64,000 nucleotides of DNA from Candidatus Apopatosoma intestinale (GCA_003524145.1 DODZ01000035.1:60868-124867), one strand, 5' to 3'; numbered from the stretch's first letter, positions 10,333 through 20,260 are shown. Numbers and translations: made by a program. The notes: generated by a model not told the origin, from the letters alone.

Positions 10333-10727
10333 TTCTTTTCCTCCGTGATATCGGCTTTTTCAAGCTTCTTTTTTATATTTTCGGACATGGCTTGGCGTTC
10401 CTTTTGCATAATAAATGCCACCTCCATATCGAATGTGCTGTAATATCCTTTTTTCGTGCGCTTTTTGTAGACCTCGTACGTGTATTTTTTCGACATGATA
10501 AGGTGGAATATCGCCGCGCAGAGCAGGACGAAAACGCCGAACAAAGCAAAAAATATGCCGATGAGAACATTGCTTTCCTCGGAGCGCACGTTGAACGCCA
10601 TCAGAATAAGCCCCGCCGCGAGAGATACCGCGCCTATCGCGGTGAAGGCTATAGTCACGGCGCGGATTTCCTTTGCGGAAACTTTTTTAAAAAGCTCCCG
10701 CTCCGCTCTGTCGTCGCGGTCATCCAT
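10329..10727 (-). CDS. Small membrane protein, unknown
   Basis: A 132-residue protein that I do not recognise. A charged N-terminus (MDDRDDRAERE) precedes two hydrophobic segments at about 25-47 and 54-77, followed by a lysine-rich cytoplasmic tail with a predicted coil (KERQAMSENIKKKLEKAD). It overlaps hslO by eight bases upstream and the dehydrogenase by ATGA downstream, so it is translated within the same operon. Confidence 0.75.
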   Translation of the reverse strand: MDDRDDRAERELFKKVSAKEIRAVTIAFTAIGAVSLAAGLILMAFNVRSEESNVLIGIFFALFGVFVLLCAAIFHLIMSKKYTYEVYKKRTKKGYYSTFDMEVAFIMQKERQAMSENIKKKLEKADITEEKK

Positions 10728-11616
10728 TTTTCTTTTCCTCTCTTGCTTTTTTGTGTTCTTCGACTTCTTTTCGTGAAAAGTAATATTTCTTATCGCAGAA
10801 GTGACAGCAGACTTCTATTTCGGGCAGGTCGCCGAAGGTTTCGTCCAGCTCCTTTTCCGAGAAGCTGGATATTGCGCCGAGTATGCGCTCGCGCGAGCAG
10901 GAGCAACGGTATTCCGCCGTGAAATCATCGAAAATATCGTATTCTATGCCTGCCATGGCGCGGTCGATTATCGCTTCGTTTGTCATACCCGCGTCAAAGA
11001 GCAGGGAAATATTGGAGAGCAGCGGCACGTTCTTTTCTATTTTATCGACAGTCTCCTCATCGGCAAAGGGAAGAAGCTGTATCAGTATTCCGCCTGCCGC
11101 CTTGCAGGTTTTGTCCTTATCTACGAGCACGCCGAGAGAGCATACCGTCGGTATCTGTTCGCTCTTTGCAAAATATGCGCAGATATCCTCCGCTATCTCG
11201 CCGCTGACAATAGCCGTGGAGCCTACATGAGCCTCTCCCGTGCCGTCGTCGCGCACGACAGAGAGCGTGCCGTGCCCTATGCCGCCGCCGACATCGAGCT
11301 TGCCGTTCGGCTTGAGCGGCAGATCGACCTCGGGATGCATGATGTAGCCGCGGACATTGCCCTTGTAATCCGATACCGCAACGGCACTGCCGAGCGGTCC
11401 GTCACCCTTGAAGCGAAGAGTGAGGCTGTCCTCCTTTTCCTTCAGCATCGTTCCCATCAGCGAAGCTGCCGTGAGTATTCTGCCGAGAGCCGCCGTCGCT
11501 GTCGGCTCGGTATGGTGATATTCGATGGCACGGTTTACGATATCCCGTGAGTTTATCACGAGAATCCTCGCCGAGCCGTCACGCGTCATTGCGCGGGTAA
11601 CATTGTATTTTTCCAT
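10720..11616 (-). CDS. hslO: Redox-regulated chaperone Hsp33
   Basis: Hsp33 is a cytosolic holdase switched on by oxidative disulfide formation and zinc release. The 298-residue protein is of normal length. The C-terminal zinc switch is present as CSC near residue 238 and CHFC near residue 272. The conserved core region GGGIGHGTLSVV is also seen. It sits between a methyltransferase and a small membrane protein in the long minus-strand run. Confidence 0.96.
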   Translation of the reverse strand: MEKYNVTRAMTRDGSARILVINSRDIVNRAIEYHHTEPTATAALGRILTAASLMGTMLKEKEDSLTLRFKGDGPLGSAVAVSDYKGNVRGYIMHPEVDLPLKPNGKLDVGGGIGHGTLSVVRDDGTGEAHVGSTAIVSGEIAEDICAYFAKSEQIPTVCSLGVLVDKDKTCKAAGGILIQLLPFADEETVDKIEKNVPLLSNISLLFDAGMTNEAIIDRAMAGIEYDIFDDFTAEYRCSCSRERILGAISSFSEKELDETFGDLPEIEVCCHFCDKKYYFSRKEVEEHKKAREEKKNG

Positions 11617-11619
11617 AGA

Positions 11620-12375
11620 TTACACCTTCTTTTTGCAGATGAAAAACTCTCTCTCGCTTGTCGCCGTGACAGGCGAGAAATATATATCCGAAGCTTTTTC
11701 GAGCAGTTCAAAGCCGGATTTTTTCAGGAGAGAAATTATCGTTTTTTCGCTGTATTTGCGCTGGCACTGATATTCGTCCGTGCGCTCCCAGAGCCCGTTT
11801 TTGTGCCTTGTAAAGAAAGTCAGGTCGAAGTCGCATACTCCGCTTTTCTTATTATAGAAGCTCTCCCAAACAGTGAACAAATCCTCGTATTCGTAAACAA
11901 AGCTGTTGTCTGCGAGGATATTTTCATATTTGTAGGACGTTGAGATATCGAAGATGAAAAGTCCGCCGCCGCGCAGGTTTTCATATGCCGAGCAGAAGCA
12001 GGAATAGACTTCGCCCGTATCTGCAAGATAATTTATCCCGTCAAAGCAGCAGAGCGCCGCATCCGTATGCGTGCCGCTGTTAAAGCAGGTCATATTCTGC
12101 GAGAGCAGGAGAAGCTTTACTTTCGCTTCTTCGGCTTTTTTGTATGCGAGAGCGAGCATTTCTTCGCTCGTATCAAGCCCTGTCACGCTGTGCCCGCGCT
12201 TTGCCAGTTCTATGGAGATGCTTCCCGTGCCGCATCCGAGGTCGACTATCGCGGCAGGGGTATCCACGCCGTATTTCTCAAAGCAGGCTTCATAGAAATC
12301 GCACCATGCGGAATAATCCGTATCCTGCATCAGTCTGTCGTAGTGCGGCGCGAGCGCGCTGTATATTTCGCTCAT
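11620..12375 (-). CDS. Class I SAM-dependent methyltransferase
   Basis: A 251-residue protein with the Rossmann SAM-binding motif VDLGCGTGSISIELA near residue 44 and a LDTSEEML acidic-loop segment. The opening YSALAPHYDRLM and the CCFDGINYL segment match a family of uncharacterised Firmicutes methyltransferases found next to similar housekeeping genes. The substrate is unknown. It overlaps yerC by ATGA and is four bases from hslO, so coupled expression is likely. Confidence 0.88.
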   Translation of the reverse strand: MSEIYSALAPHYDRLMQDTDYSAWCDFYEACFEKYGVDTPAAIVDLGCGTGSISIELAKRGHSVTGLDTSEEMLALAYKKAEEAKVKLLLLSQNMTCFNSGTHTDAALCCFDGINYLADTGEVYSCFCSAYENLRGGGLFIFDISTSYKYENILADNSFVYEYEDLFTVWESFYNKKSGVCDFDLTFFTRHKNGLWERTDEYQCQRKYSEKTIISLLKKSGFELLEKASDIYFSPVTATSEREFFICKKKV

Positions 12376-12674
12376 TTGCCTTCCTCCGTATTTTTGAGTA
12401 TGCGGGAGAGGACGGTCATATAGCCTTCGCTTCCGTCGCGGAGAGAGCCGTTTACGCGGGTAATTGTCGCTGTGCTGAGTCCTGTTTCCTCAACTATCTC
12501 GGAATATTTCTTTCCCTCGAGTATGAGCTTTGCCGCCCAGAGGCGCTTGGTCATCTCGCGAAGCTCTGTTTTTGTGCAGAGATCACAGAAAAAATTTTCG
12601 CATTCCTCGGGCGTCTTCAGCGAGAGCACCGCGGAAAAGAGCAGTGCTTTTCTTTCATCGGGCTGTTTTGTCAT
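12372..12674 (-). CDS. YerC/YecD family TrpR-related regulator
   Basis: A small DNA-binding protein of 100 residues with the TrpR-like helix-turn-helix (KYSEIVEETGLSTATITRVN). The N-terminal segment (CENFFCDLCTKTELREMTKRL) is typical of the YerC/YecD family. The start at 12674 has a GGAGG ribosome site. A longer upstream extension of the frame overlaps the preceding gene and looks non-coding. The target is unknown; a regulatory role is inferred from the fold. Confidence 0.9.
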   Translation of the reverse strand: MTKQPDERKALLFSAVLSLKTPEECENFFCDLCTKTELREMTKRLWAAKLILEGKKYSEIVEETGLSTATITRVNGSLRDGSEGYMTVLSRILKNTEEGK

Positions 12675-12700
12675 TTTTATTTCCTCCTTGCGCCTTGCGC

Positions 12701-13375
12701 TTATCTGAAATATGTTTTCCTGTCGGCGAGATATACCGCAGTGCGGCAGATATCCGTATCGGCATCGGCGGGAATCTCCTCCAGCGCCTTTGATATACAT
12801 TCTATCGGGAAGCGGGGATTTACAAATTCGTTTTCCGTAGAGGAGAGCAGGAGCCGAAGGCTTATTTTGTCTCCCTCGGCGCGGCACTCCGCAAGCTCGC
12901 AGAGCGGCGCTATGTCGACCGTTTTAATGCCTGCCTTGGAGTTTTTCTCTATCACCATAGGTGCTGCGAAAACCGCCTTTATCTTTTCTTCCGATGAAGT
13001 GTTTGCGCCGATCGCTTCGATGCTTATCTCATATTCCGACCAGCCGATATCCGAGAGCTTGGTCTGCGGTTCGTAGGCTTCGAGCGCGTGAAGTCCCTCG
13101 GGGAAGGAGGCATTCAGCGCGCGGCAGATTTCCTCATGCGAAACCTCTTCCGTTATCTTGAAATCCATGAAGCAGCAGAGGTCGGAGACGCCGACGGAAA
13201 GCGGCAGGGAAAATACCGTTTTCGGATGGGGATTGAAGCCCATCGTATACCAAATCGGCAATTTCGAGCGGAGAAAAGCCGCTTTCATCGTTCTGTTCAT
13301 ATCGAGATGAGAGATGAATTTCAGCGCTCCCGTTTTGGAAAACATTACTCTTATTTTTTTGCTTTCGGGCACCAT
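12701..13375 (-). CDS. DUF2344 protein, radical-SAM partner
   Basis: A 224-residue protein of the family (TIGR03936/DUF2344) that occurs next to, or fused with, the B12-binding radical SAM protein encoded immediately upstream. Characteristic segments are FSKTGALKFISHLD near the N-terminus and MGFNPHPKTVFSLPLSVGV. It overlaps the radical SAM gene by 25 bases, and a GGAGGT ribosome site lies inside that gene's end. Its function is uncharacterised; a role with the partner in RNA or cofactor modification is only a guess. Confidence 0.88.
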   Translation of the reverse strand: MVPESKKIRVMFSKTGALKFISHLDMNRTMKAAFLRSKLPIWYTMGFNPHPKTVFSLPLSVGVSDLCCFMDFKITEEVSHEEICRALNASFPEGLHALEAYEPQTKLSDIGWSEYEISIEAIGANTSSEEKIKAVFAAPMVIEKNSKAGIKTVDIAPLCELAECRAEGDKISLRLLLSSTENEFVNPRFPIECISKALEEIPADADTDICRTAVYLADRKTYFR

Positions 13376-15198
13376 GCTGTTTTACCTCCGAGACTGTTTG
13401 CACCGCAACCGCTGCAGGCATTGCGGCAATTTTCCGTGGTTTTTCCCTCATGGGCGCGGTGGCGCTCACGAAGCAGAAATTCCTTTGTTACACCTATATC
13501 TATTATATCCCATGGGAGAACCTCGTCCTCACCGAACTCGCGGTTTGCGTAGAATGCGGGGTCTATGCCCACTGCCGCGAAAACATCGAGCCACTTCTCA
13601 TAGTCGAAATGCTCCTCCCAGCTGTCGAATACCATGCCGCGGCGGTGAGCCTCCTCCATTGCGGCGCAGAGCTTTCTGTCTCCGCGGGCAAAGACGGCTT
13701 CTATGCGGCTTACCTTTGCGTCGTGATAGTTGTATTTCACCTTTCTGTCCTTTATCACGCCGTCGAGATAACGCTGTTTTCTCTCAAGCTCCGCCATATC
13801 GCATTGCGGTTCCCACTGAAAAGGCGTGAACGGCTTCGGAATGAAGCAGGCGGCGGAGATTGTGACGAGCGGCGCCTTGCGCGGTCTGTCCGGCGTCTGA
13901 TAATATGTATCGATAACGCTCTCGGCAACCTCATAGATGCCGTCGAGATCGGCGTCCGTTTCCGTCGGCAGACCCTGCATGAAATAGAGCTTGACTTGGC
14001 TCTTGCCGCCCGAGAAAGCCACGCGGCAGGCGCGGAGCAGGTCCTCTTTTGCGAGATTTTTGTTTATGACATCGCGCAGGCGCTGTGTCCCCGCCTCGGG
14101 AGCAAACGTAAGTCCGCCTGCGCGCACGCTCGAAACCTTATCCATCAGCTCCTTTGTGAAGCTGTCGGCGCGCAGAGATGGAAGCGAGAGCGAGATTTTG
14201 CGCTCGTTTGTCCATTCGAGCAGGCGGTCGGTCAGCTCGTTTATATGAGAATAGTCGCTGATGCTCAGCGAAATGAGGGAGATATCGTCATAGCCGGTGC
14301 AGTCGGCGAGCGTTTTGCCCTCGCGGCAGAGCGTTTCCACGGATTTCTCGCGCACGGGGCGGTAAATCATACCCGCCTGACAGAAGCGGCATCCGCGAAT
14401 ACATCCGCGGTATACCTCGAGCATGATGCGGTCATGCACCGTGTCGATAAAAGGCATCACTACCTTTTTCGGGAAGCGCACCGTATCCATATCTTTTATA
14501 ATACGCTTTTTTATCTTCGTCGGGATATCGTCGTATTTCGGCGTATATTTCTTTACCGTGCCGTCATCGTTGTATTCAACGGAATAGAAAGAGGGAACAT
14601 AGAAGCCCTCCTGCTTTGCACATTCATGGAGGAAATCTTCCTTTACGAAGCCCTTTTTCTTATGCTTTGCATATATGGTCATCAGCTCGTCTATTTCCTC
14701 TTCGCCTTCGCCGATGAGGCATAGGTCGATGAAATCCGCCATCGGCTCGGCGTTATATGTGCAGGGGCCGCCGCAGACGACTATGGGCATACTCTCATCG
14801 CGGTCGGCGGAGCGTATCGGCACGCCCGAAAGCGACAGCATATTCAGCATATTGGTGTAGCAAAGCTCATACTGGAGCGTAAAGCCTATGAAATCAAATT
14901 CACGGAGCGGGTCGCCGCTTTCGAGCGCGAAGAGCGGGATATCGTATTCGCGCATATATTTTTCCATATCCGTCCACGGAGCGTAGACTCGCTCACACCA
15001 TGTGTCTGCACGTGCATTGAGTACATCGTAGAGTATGCGTATGCCGAGATTGGACATTCCTATCTCGTATGTATCGGGAAAGCAGAAGGCAAAACGGATA
15101 TCGATATCCTTTTTGTCCTTTATCGTCTGTCCCCATTCGCCGCCCGTGTATCTGGCGGGCTTTTCAACTTTTTTAAGTATTTTCTCCGGTATAGCCAT
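13351..15198 (-). CDS. B12-binding-domain radical SAM protein (TIGR03960 type)
   Basis: A 615-residue protein with an N-terminal cobalamin-binding-like region (about residues 30-170) and a radical SAM core. Its 4Fe-4S motif is CIRGCRFC near residue 265, followed by a TIM-barrel region and a C-terminal cysteine cluster (CRNACSGCG). It is paired with the DUF2344 protein as in many Clostridia. The substrate is not known. The gene follows addB by 26 bases with a GGAGG site. Confidence 0.9.
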   Translation of the reverse strand: MAIPEKILKKVEKPARYTGGEWGQTIKDKKDIDIRFAFCFPDTYEIGMSNLGIRILYDVLNARADTWCERVYAPWTDMEKYMREYDIPLFALESGDPLREFDFIGFTLQYELCYTNMLNMLSLSGVPIRSADRDESMPIVVCGGPCTYNAEPMADFIDLCLIGEGEEEIDELMTIYAKHKKKGFVKEDFLHECAKQEGFYVPSFYSVEYNDDGTVKKYTPKYDDIPTKIKKRIIKDMDTVRFPKKVVMPFIDTVHDRIMLEVYRGCIRGCRFCQAGMIYRPVREKSVETLCREGKTLADCTGYDDISLISLSISDYSHINELTDRLLEWTNERKISLSLPSLRADSFTKELMDKVSSVRAGGLTFAPEAGTQRLRDVINKNLAKEDLLRACRVAFSGGKSQVKLYFMQGLPTETDADLDGIYEVAESVIDTYYQTPDRPRKAPLVTISAACFIPKPFTPFQWEPQCDMAELERKQRYLDGVIKDRKVKYNYHDAKVSRIEAVFARGDRKLCAAMEEAHRRGMVFDSWEEHFDYEKWLDVFAAVGIDPAFYANREFGEDEVLPWDIIDIGVTKEFLLRERHRAHEGKTTENCRNACSGCGANSLGGKTAWCPKAKK

Positions 15199-15224
15199 GT
15201 GGCTTATCCTCCTTGGGTTTTCGC

Positions 15225-18200
15225 TTATTTTCTACGCGCACGGCTTTTTGAGGCGGCGCGACATATCGCTTTGTTTTTACAGTATTCACATGGGTCGGTG
15301 TCTCCATCCGAAACAGGCGCGGCGCAAGCTTCGCCAGAGCGCAGTTTTGCGGCAAATGCGAGCACGGTATTCCGTACATCACCGCGCAGGCTCTCAAATT
15401 CCCCGCGCGTGAGCAGACCCTTGCCCGAGGCGAGATTTTTCTCCGTTATCGGTATGAAATGCCCCTCGAGATTTCGCTCCATCTCGCGCAGAACCTTTTC
15501 GTCGTTTATGAGAATGCCGCTTTTCACGGGGGCGAAATCGGCTTCGACTTCTTCGCCGATGTGTCCGCTCTTCTGCGGCGGCTTTACGCCGATGTAGAGC
15601 ACACCTGCGGGAAGAGGCTTTTTGCCGTAGCGCCGCTCGCCGTTTTCGCAGACGGAAAAGAGATAGAGCAGCATCTGCAGGTCAAAGCCCTCGCGGATTT
15701 TATTCATATCAAAGGTTTTTGTGCCTGTTTTGTAGTCGGCTATGCGCACATACAGGTTTCCGTCGTCACTCTCGAGTGTATCCACTCGATCGATGACTCC
15801 GCGCAGAGAAACCCTGCCGTTTTCATCCTCGAGCTTCATCGGCGGGATGCTTCCTTCGCCCGTACCTATGCCTGCTTCAAAATCGACCGCGCGGAAGCCG
15901 CTCTGGTCAAATTCGTGTACCATATCGGAGACAAAGGCGGCGGCACTGCGGCAGAGCTTATCCGAAATATGTCGGAGTCTGCCCGAGATAAAATCCTCTC
16001 CGCCGGCGGTTTTGCGCAGGTATTCCTCTGCCCGCGAACGGATATATGCGTCTGTTTTCGCCGCGTCGTGTTCGCCCGAATCGAGGACGAATTTTGCTGT
16101 TTCCTCAAGCAGCTTGTGCATGAAATTTCCTATATCGAGCGCACCGAATTTTATCCTTGTGCAGTCGGCTATTTTCAGCTCGTAATCGCAGAAATACGAA
16201 AAATTGCACCTTATGTATTTTTCCAGCCGCGAATAGCTGATATTCACTCTCTCGGGGAAAAGCTCTCCCGTGCATTCGGGAGTGAGACGGCACTCCTTTG
16301 CCGAGAGCGGCTCGCCCGCGTATTTCAGCCTCGGGGCATATTTTTCGTTTGAAAGGAAATATGCACGCAGCTTTTCTCCGAGAGCGCCGGAAAGAGAAGC
16401 GGCATATTCCATGGCAGGGAGCGGACGCTCGATAAGCTCCGCTGTCGGCACATCGTCGAAGCGCTCCTCGCGAAGCTTCGGAAACATTTCGAGCATGCGG
16501 CGGAGCGGGGTGCATTTTGACGCTTTCTCCCCGCTGATATATCGCGGATAAGTCACCGTCAGTGTATCTGAAGCCGAGCATACCGCGGAATAGAAGAAGA
16601 AAAGCTCGTCCGCAAGCTTGTTTTCCAGCCGCGTGCTTATATCTATGCCGATATCGGAGAGCAGCTTTTTCTCATGCTCGGAGAAGAAGCTTTCTTCTGT
16701 CACCGCGGCGGGAAAAACGCCCTCTGCCGCACCGATAACATAGACGTGCTTCACATTTTCGGAGTTTGAGGCTCCCGCTTCCGTTATCAGCACCTCGTCT
16801 ACGGAGGTGGGTATATTGCCGACATCCTTATCCTGCGCCATCATTCGGAGCATGAAGGTAAAGCCCTCGCAGGTTACGTCGGTGTCGCCCGAGCATGCGA
16901 CGAGACTGTCCAGCATATCGCAGATCAGCCCATGCGCCTGTGAAAGCTCGGCGGCAATGCCCGCCTCCCCCGCATCCGTGAGCGCACGGCAGAGCTTTTC
17001 CGTCATTTCCGGTATGCGCATATACGATATGAAATCGAAAAGCACACGGCAATGCTCGCGCACGCTCTGCTTCTTTCCCGCCTCTGCACAGAACATATGA
17101 AGAGGAGCGATGACGGCATTTTTTACAGAATTTATCTCGACGAGCCTGCGCTCCGTTTCTTCATTTGCCACGGTGCCGTAGCCGTCGGGATTCATTGTCC
17201 ATGCCGCGCCGTCGGTGAAGCGCGCGCCGTGTATATTCCACCGGGTGATATATGTTTCAAAAAGACCGAGGGACTCATCGGGGATATCGAGAAGTCCTGT
17301 CTTGATATAAGCCGTGACATTTTCGAGAGTGAAGCCGCGGCGGCATATTTCGAGCGCCGCGAAAACGAAGCGTATCGGCGAGAGCCGCATGATATCCGAG
17401 CGCGACGAGAGAAAATACGGTATCTCATAGCTTCGGAGCATTGCGTCGATTATGCCCGCATAGTCGTCGCGCCTGCGCGAAATTATTGCGAAATCGCGAT
17501 ATCTGGCGCCGAGCCGCACGCGTCTTGCTATATCGCAGGCGACGGCGCGCGCTTCTTCTGTCTTGTTTGCGGCACATATGACGCGCAGTGCGTTACACTT
17601 CGGCTCGTATTTCGGCTTGACATTCGGTTCATGCCAGAGATTCAGCGCGAGATATGAAAGCTCGGGTACCGAAAAGCGCGGAGCTTCACGCAGTACCGTA
17701 TCGGGGAGTGTTGTGCATCCGTTTTCACAGGCTGAGGCGCGGAGCCGCCTGCCCGTTTCGTTTATGTTATAGAAAGGAGCGAGCGCGGCATCCTCGGTCG
17801 GGTCATAGGCGAGCGTGATACAGACATTCTCCGCCTGACGGAAAATTTCGGAGATTATCTCATACTGCTCCTTTGTAAAGAAAGCGAACGAATCGACGAA
17901 AACATCGCAACCGACGAAAAATCCGCCGGCGCGGAGCTTGTCCGCCGCTTCCGAGAGCGCGGAGTCGGGATCGTCATATTTCTCGGCGACAAGCGCATCG
18001 TATTTGGAGGAGATGAGCGCAATATCGGAGAGCTTGCCGCAGAGGCGTGTATTTTCGGCGAGCTTTTCCGATGCCGCCATGAGCGCCTGCGGCGTAACCT
18101 TGCCGCGCATCATATCCGAGCGGAGCTTCACAAGCTCGTTTACGGCATTTGTATCGGAATCCGATATGCCGCCGTAAACGGAAAGTGCGGGCGAGAGGAA

Positions 18201-18482
18201 AGTGAGCGCACGGCGCATGAGAATCCTTTTTGCGCCGTTTTCTATGTATGTTTTGCAGATTCCGCCGTATCTGCGGAAAACAAAATCGCAGAGCCGAGTG
18301 AAGGTTATGATATCGAGATCTGCGCCGAGATTTCGCTTTGCCGCGGTGCGCTCGGCATTGACAGCCTCTCTGTCCGGCACGAGAAAATAGGCATGCCTGC
18401 CGCTTTGCGCCGATTTTTCGGCTATGTCAAAGAGAAGCTCGCTCTTTCCCGAGCCGCTTCTGCCGTATATGAAGCTGACCAT
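15225..18482 (-). CDS. addB: AddB, ATP-dependent nuclease subunit B
   Basis: Second subunit of the AddAB helicase-nuclease that processes double-strand breaks for RecA. The 1085-residue protein starts with a Walker A motif (GRSGSGKSELL, residues 7-17). It ends in a PD-(D/E)XK nuclease domain (RIADYKTGTKTF) with the iron-sulfur cysteines CEYCKNKAIC, spaced 3 and 6 as in known AddB. The remaining ligand is probably in RCNFSYFC. It is unusually separated from addA, which lies 6.7 kb away on the opposite strand. Confidence 0.93.
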   Translation of the reverse strand: MVSFIYGRSGSGKSELLFDIAEKSAQSGRHAYFLVPDREAVNAERTAAKRNLGADLDIITFTRLCDFVFRRYGGICKTYIENGAKRILMRRALTFLSPALSVYGGISDSDTNAVNELVKLRSDMMRGKVTPQALMAASEKLAENTRLCGKLSDIALISSKYDALVAEKYDDPDSALSEAADKLRAGGFFVGCDVFVDSFAFFTKEQYEIISEIFRQAENVCITLAYDPTEDAALAPFYNINETGRRLRASACENGCTTLPDTVLREAPRFSVPELSYLALNLWHEPNVKPKYEPKCNALRVICAANKTEEARAVACDIARRVRLGARYRDFAIISRRRDDYAGIIDAMLRSYEIPYFLSSRSDIMRLSPIRFVFAALEICRRGFTLENVTAYIKTGLLDIPDESLGLFETYITRWNIHGARFTDGAAWTMNPDGYGTVANEETERRLVEINSVKNAVIAPLHMFCAEAGKKQSVREHCRVLFDFISYMRIPEMTEKLCRALTDAGEAGIAAELSQAHGLICDMLDSLVACSGDTDVTCEGFTFMLRMMAQDKDVGNIPTSVDEVLITEAGASNSENVKHVYVIGAAEGVFPAAVTEESFFSEHEKKLLSDIGIDISTRLENKLADELFFFYSAVCSASDTLTVTYPRYISGEKASKCTPLRRMLEMFPKLREERFDDVPTAELIERPLPAMEYAASLSGALGEKLRAYFLSNEKYAPRLKYAGEPLSAKECRLTPECTGELFPERVNISYSRLEKYIRCNFSYFCDYELKIADCTRIKFGALDIGNFMHKLLEETAKFVLDSGEHDAAKTDAYIRSRAEEYLRKTAGGEDFISGRLRHISDKLCRSAAAFVSDMVHEFDQSGFRAVDFEAGIGTGEGSIPPMKLEDENGRVSLRGVIDRVDTLESDDGNLYVRIADYKTGTKTFDMNKIREGFDLQMLLYLFSVCENGERRYGKKPLPAGVLYIGVKPPQKSGHIGEEVEADFAPVKSGILINDEKVLREMERNLEGHFIPITEKNLASGKGLLTRGEFESLRGDVRNTVLAFAAKLRSGEACAAPVSDGDTDPCEYCKNKAICRAASKSRARRK

Positions 18483-18515
18483 ATGCCTTTTCCTCCTTAT
18501 TGCAATCGTTTTTTA

Positions 18516-19199
18516 TCAGTATATCTGCGCCGCCGTTTCTATATCGTGAGAGCGCAGGAGCTTTTTCAGCATGAAATAGTAGCCAGAGTAGATATAATAG
18601 ATATTGTCGCAGGAGCGAGAATGCGAAACGCAGACATCCTTTACCGTGAAAAGCGAGTCGCTGACGACGAGTATCACGGCGTTTTCTCCGAGAGCCGTTG
18701 CCATATCGAGATAATATTTTTCGCTCCTGCCGCGGCGGATATGGAAGAAGAGATAAACTCTTTTGCCGCGAAGATATCCGCGGAAAAATGTATTCCATTT
18801 GCGTTGCAGGATAAGACCGACGAGAAAAGCCGAAAGCGTCATAAGTCCCAGCACGGGCAGGGTGACGGCGAGCACGCCTGCCGCCACGACGAGCGCGACG
18901 CTCCCGTGAACTATTGCGATGATATATTTTGCTATGAGGATGAGATTTGAAGCGAAAACATATTTGCGCAGGGTAAACATCGCCTTATCATATATTGCGT
19001 ATGCGGCGGTGCTCTTTATCCTGAGCAGATTGTATGCCCAGAAGCCCGAGGCGCTTTGCAGGCGCATTTTCTTGTGTATCTGCGCCTGAGCACCGCCCTG
19101 CTTTGCACCGGAAAGCATATCGATGCGATGGGTGAGATATTCGTTTTGCTTTCGCAGTTTTCTGTTTTCACGCTTTAATGCACGAAGCTCTTTGTTCAT
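18516..19199 (-). CDS. Unknown membrane protein with N-terminal coil
   Basis: A 227-residue protein that I do not recognise. The first 30 residues are a charged, probably coiled-coil segment (ELRALKRENRKLRKQNEYL). Two or three hydrophobic stretches lie at about 80-135, and the rest is a soluble domain of roughly 90 residues. A GGAGAG site precedes the ATG. It lies 33 bases upstream of addB and may be co-transcribed. No catalytic motif is evident. Confidence 0.7.
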   Translation of the reverse strand: MNKELRALKRENRKLRKQNEYLTHRIDMLSGAKQGGAQAQIHKKMRLQSASGFWAYNLLRIKSTAAYAIYDKAMFTLRKYVFASNLILIAKYIIAIVHGSVALVVAAGVLAVTLPVLGLMTLSAFLVGLILQRKWNTFFRGYLRGKRVYLFFHIRRGRSEKYYLDMATALGENAVILVVSDSLFTVKDVCVSHSRSCDNIYYIYSGYYFMLKKLLRSHDIETAAQIY

Positions 19200-19261
19200 G
19201 GGTCTCTCCGATTTGTAATAAGCCAGATATTATTGTAAATCATGCGTAAAATGAGGTGTTT

Positions 19262-20095
19262 CTATTCGTTTTTGCCGCTTTGCCCCTCGAAAAGCGCGAG
19301 ATTGCGCAGTATCGTTTTTCTGCCGCGCCAAGAAAAGGCTCGGGAGGCAAATTCTTCATCGCTCATCTCGTTTACTCTTTCAATTGTGAGCATTGATATC
19401 CTGTCGCGACAGAAAAACTCTATCGGCGTTTTCGTGCCGCGCTCTGTTACGCGGCGCACGAGCGGACAGCTCGTCTGGCATATGTCGCATCCCCATGCGC
19501 TGCCGTATTTCCGGATGTATGCCGCTTCTTCAGGCGTCAGTTCGCCTTTTTTCTGTGTTACGGCGGAAAGGCAGTCCATGCCGCTTTCCGTCATCGGGCA
19601 GGCGGCTTTGCATTTGCCGCAGTGCAGGCAGCCGCCTGTGACAGGCTCGCGCCCGTCGTAGCCCAGTTCCTCTGCCGGCACCTCGGAAAGAATTTCCCCG
19701 ATAAAGACAAAGGAGCCGTATTTTTCGTTTATGAGCAGGCGATTGTCGCCGATTATGCCCAGTCCCGCGCACGCCGCCGTGTATGTTTCCGAGAGAGGCG
19801 ATTTGTCGGCAAAGCCCCAAAAGTGCCTGCCGTAGCATTCCTCAAGCCTTGCGCATATGCGGGAAAAGAGCGAATCGCAGTAGCTATGGTAATCGAGGCT
19901 TCGCGCATAGAGCGATATATTGCCATCGCCGTCGTCGCCCGCGATATACGGTACAAGAAACATAACGGCGCTCTTTACCTCCGCAATGTCGATGCCCCTG
20001 CGGGAAATGAAATCGGGGCGCATGACCTCGCACTTATCAAAGGGAAGCGCGGCAAAAAACTCTATATTTTCATCGGAAAAAACCTTTTTTATCAT
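19262..20095 (-). CDS. QueG-like double 4Fe-4S cluster protein
   Basis: A 277-residue protein with two ferredoxin-type cysteine sets (CLHCGKCKAACP and CDICQTSCP) after a DUF1730-like N-terminal region, as in epoxyqueuosine reductase QueG. That enzyme performs the last step of queuosine synthesis on tRNA. It is shorter than usual QueG (about 350-380 residues), lacking C-terminal repeats, so substrate identity is uncertain. No other queuosine genes are in view. A divergent promoter pair separates it from the topoisomerase genes. Confidence 0.8.
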   Translation of the reverse strand: MIKKVFSDENIEFFAALPFDKCEVMRPDFISRRGIDIAEVKSAVMFLVPYIAGDDGDGNISLYARSLDYHSYCDSLFSRICARLEECYGRHFWGFADKSPLSETYTAACAGLGIIGDNRLLINEKYGSFVFIGEILSEVPAEELGYDGREPVTGGCLHCGKCKAACPMTESGMDCLSAVTQKKGELTPEEAAYIRKYGSAWGCDICQTSCPLVRRVTERGTKTPIEFFCRDRISMLTIERVNEMSDEEFASRAFSWRGRKTILRNLALFEGQSGKNE

Positions 20096-20125
20096 GATCT
20101 GCCCCCGAACTTTTGAAAAAACTTC

Positions 20126-20154
20126 TTGATATTTATAACAATATATGGTAGAAT
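20126..20154 (+). promoter_or_regulatory. promoter for topoisomerase operon
   Basis: TTGATA (20126-20131), a 17-base spacer and TAGAAT (20149-20154), about 100 bases before the first topoisomerase ATG. Confidence 0.55.
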
Positions 20155-20173
20155 AAACTCAAGTACTATACTA

Positions 20174-20201
20174 ATTATACTGATTTTTGTAAATAAATCA
20201 A
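20174..20201 (-). promoter_or_regulatory. promoter for queG-like gene
   Basis: On the minus strand, TTGATT (20196-20201), a 16-base spacer and TATAAT (20174-20179). It faces the opposite way to the topoisomerase promoter, and the two start regions cross. Confidence 0.6.
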
Positions 20202-20260
20202 TATTATATTGAAATTTCCCGCGGCGGAAAGAAAAAATACATGAGGAGTTTTCGTAAAAA

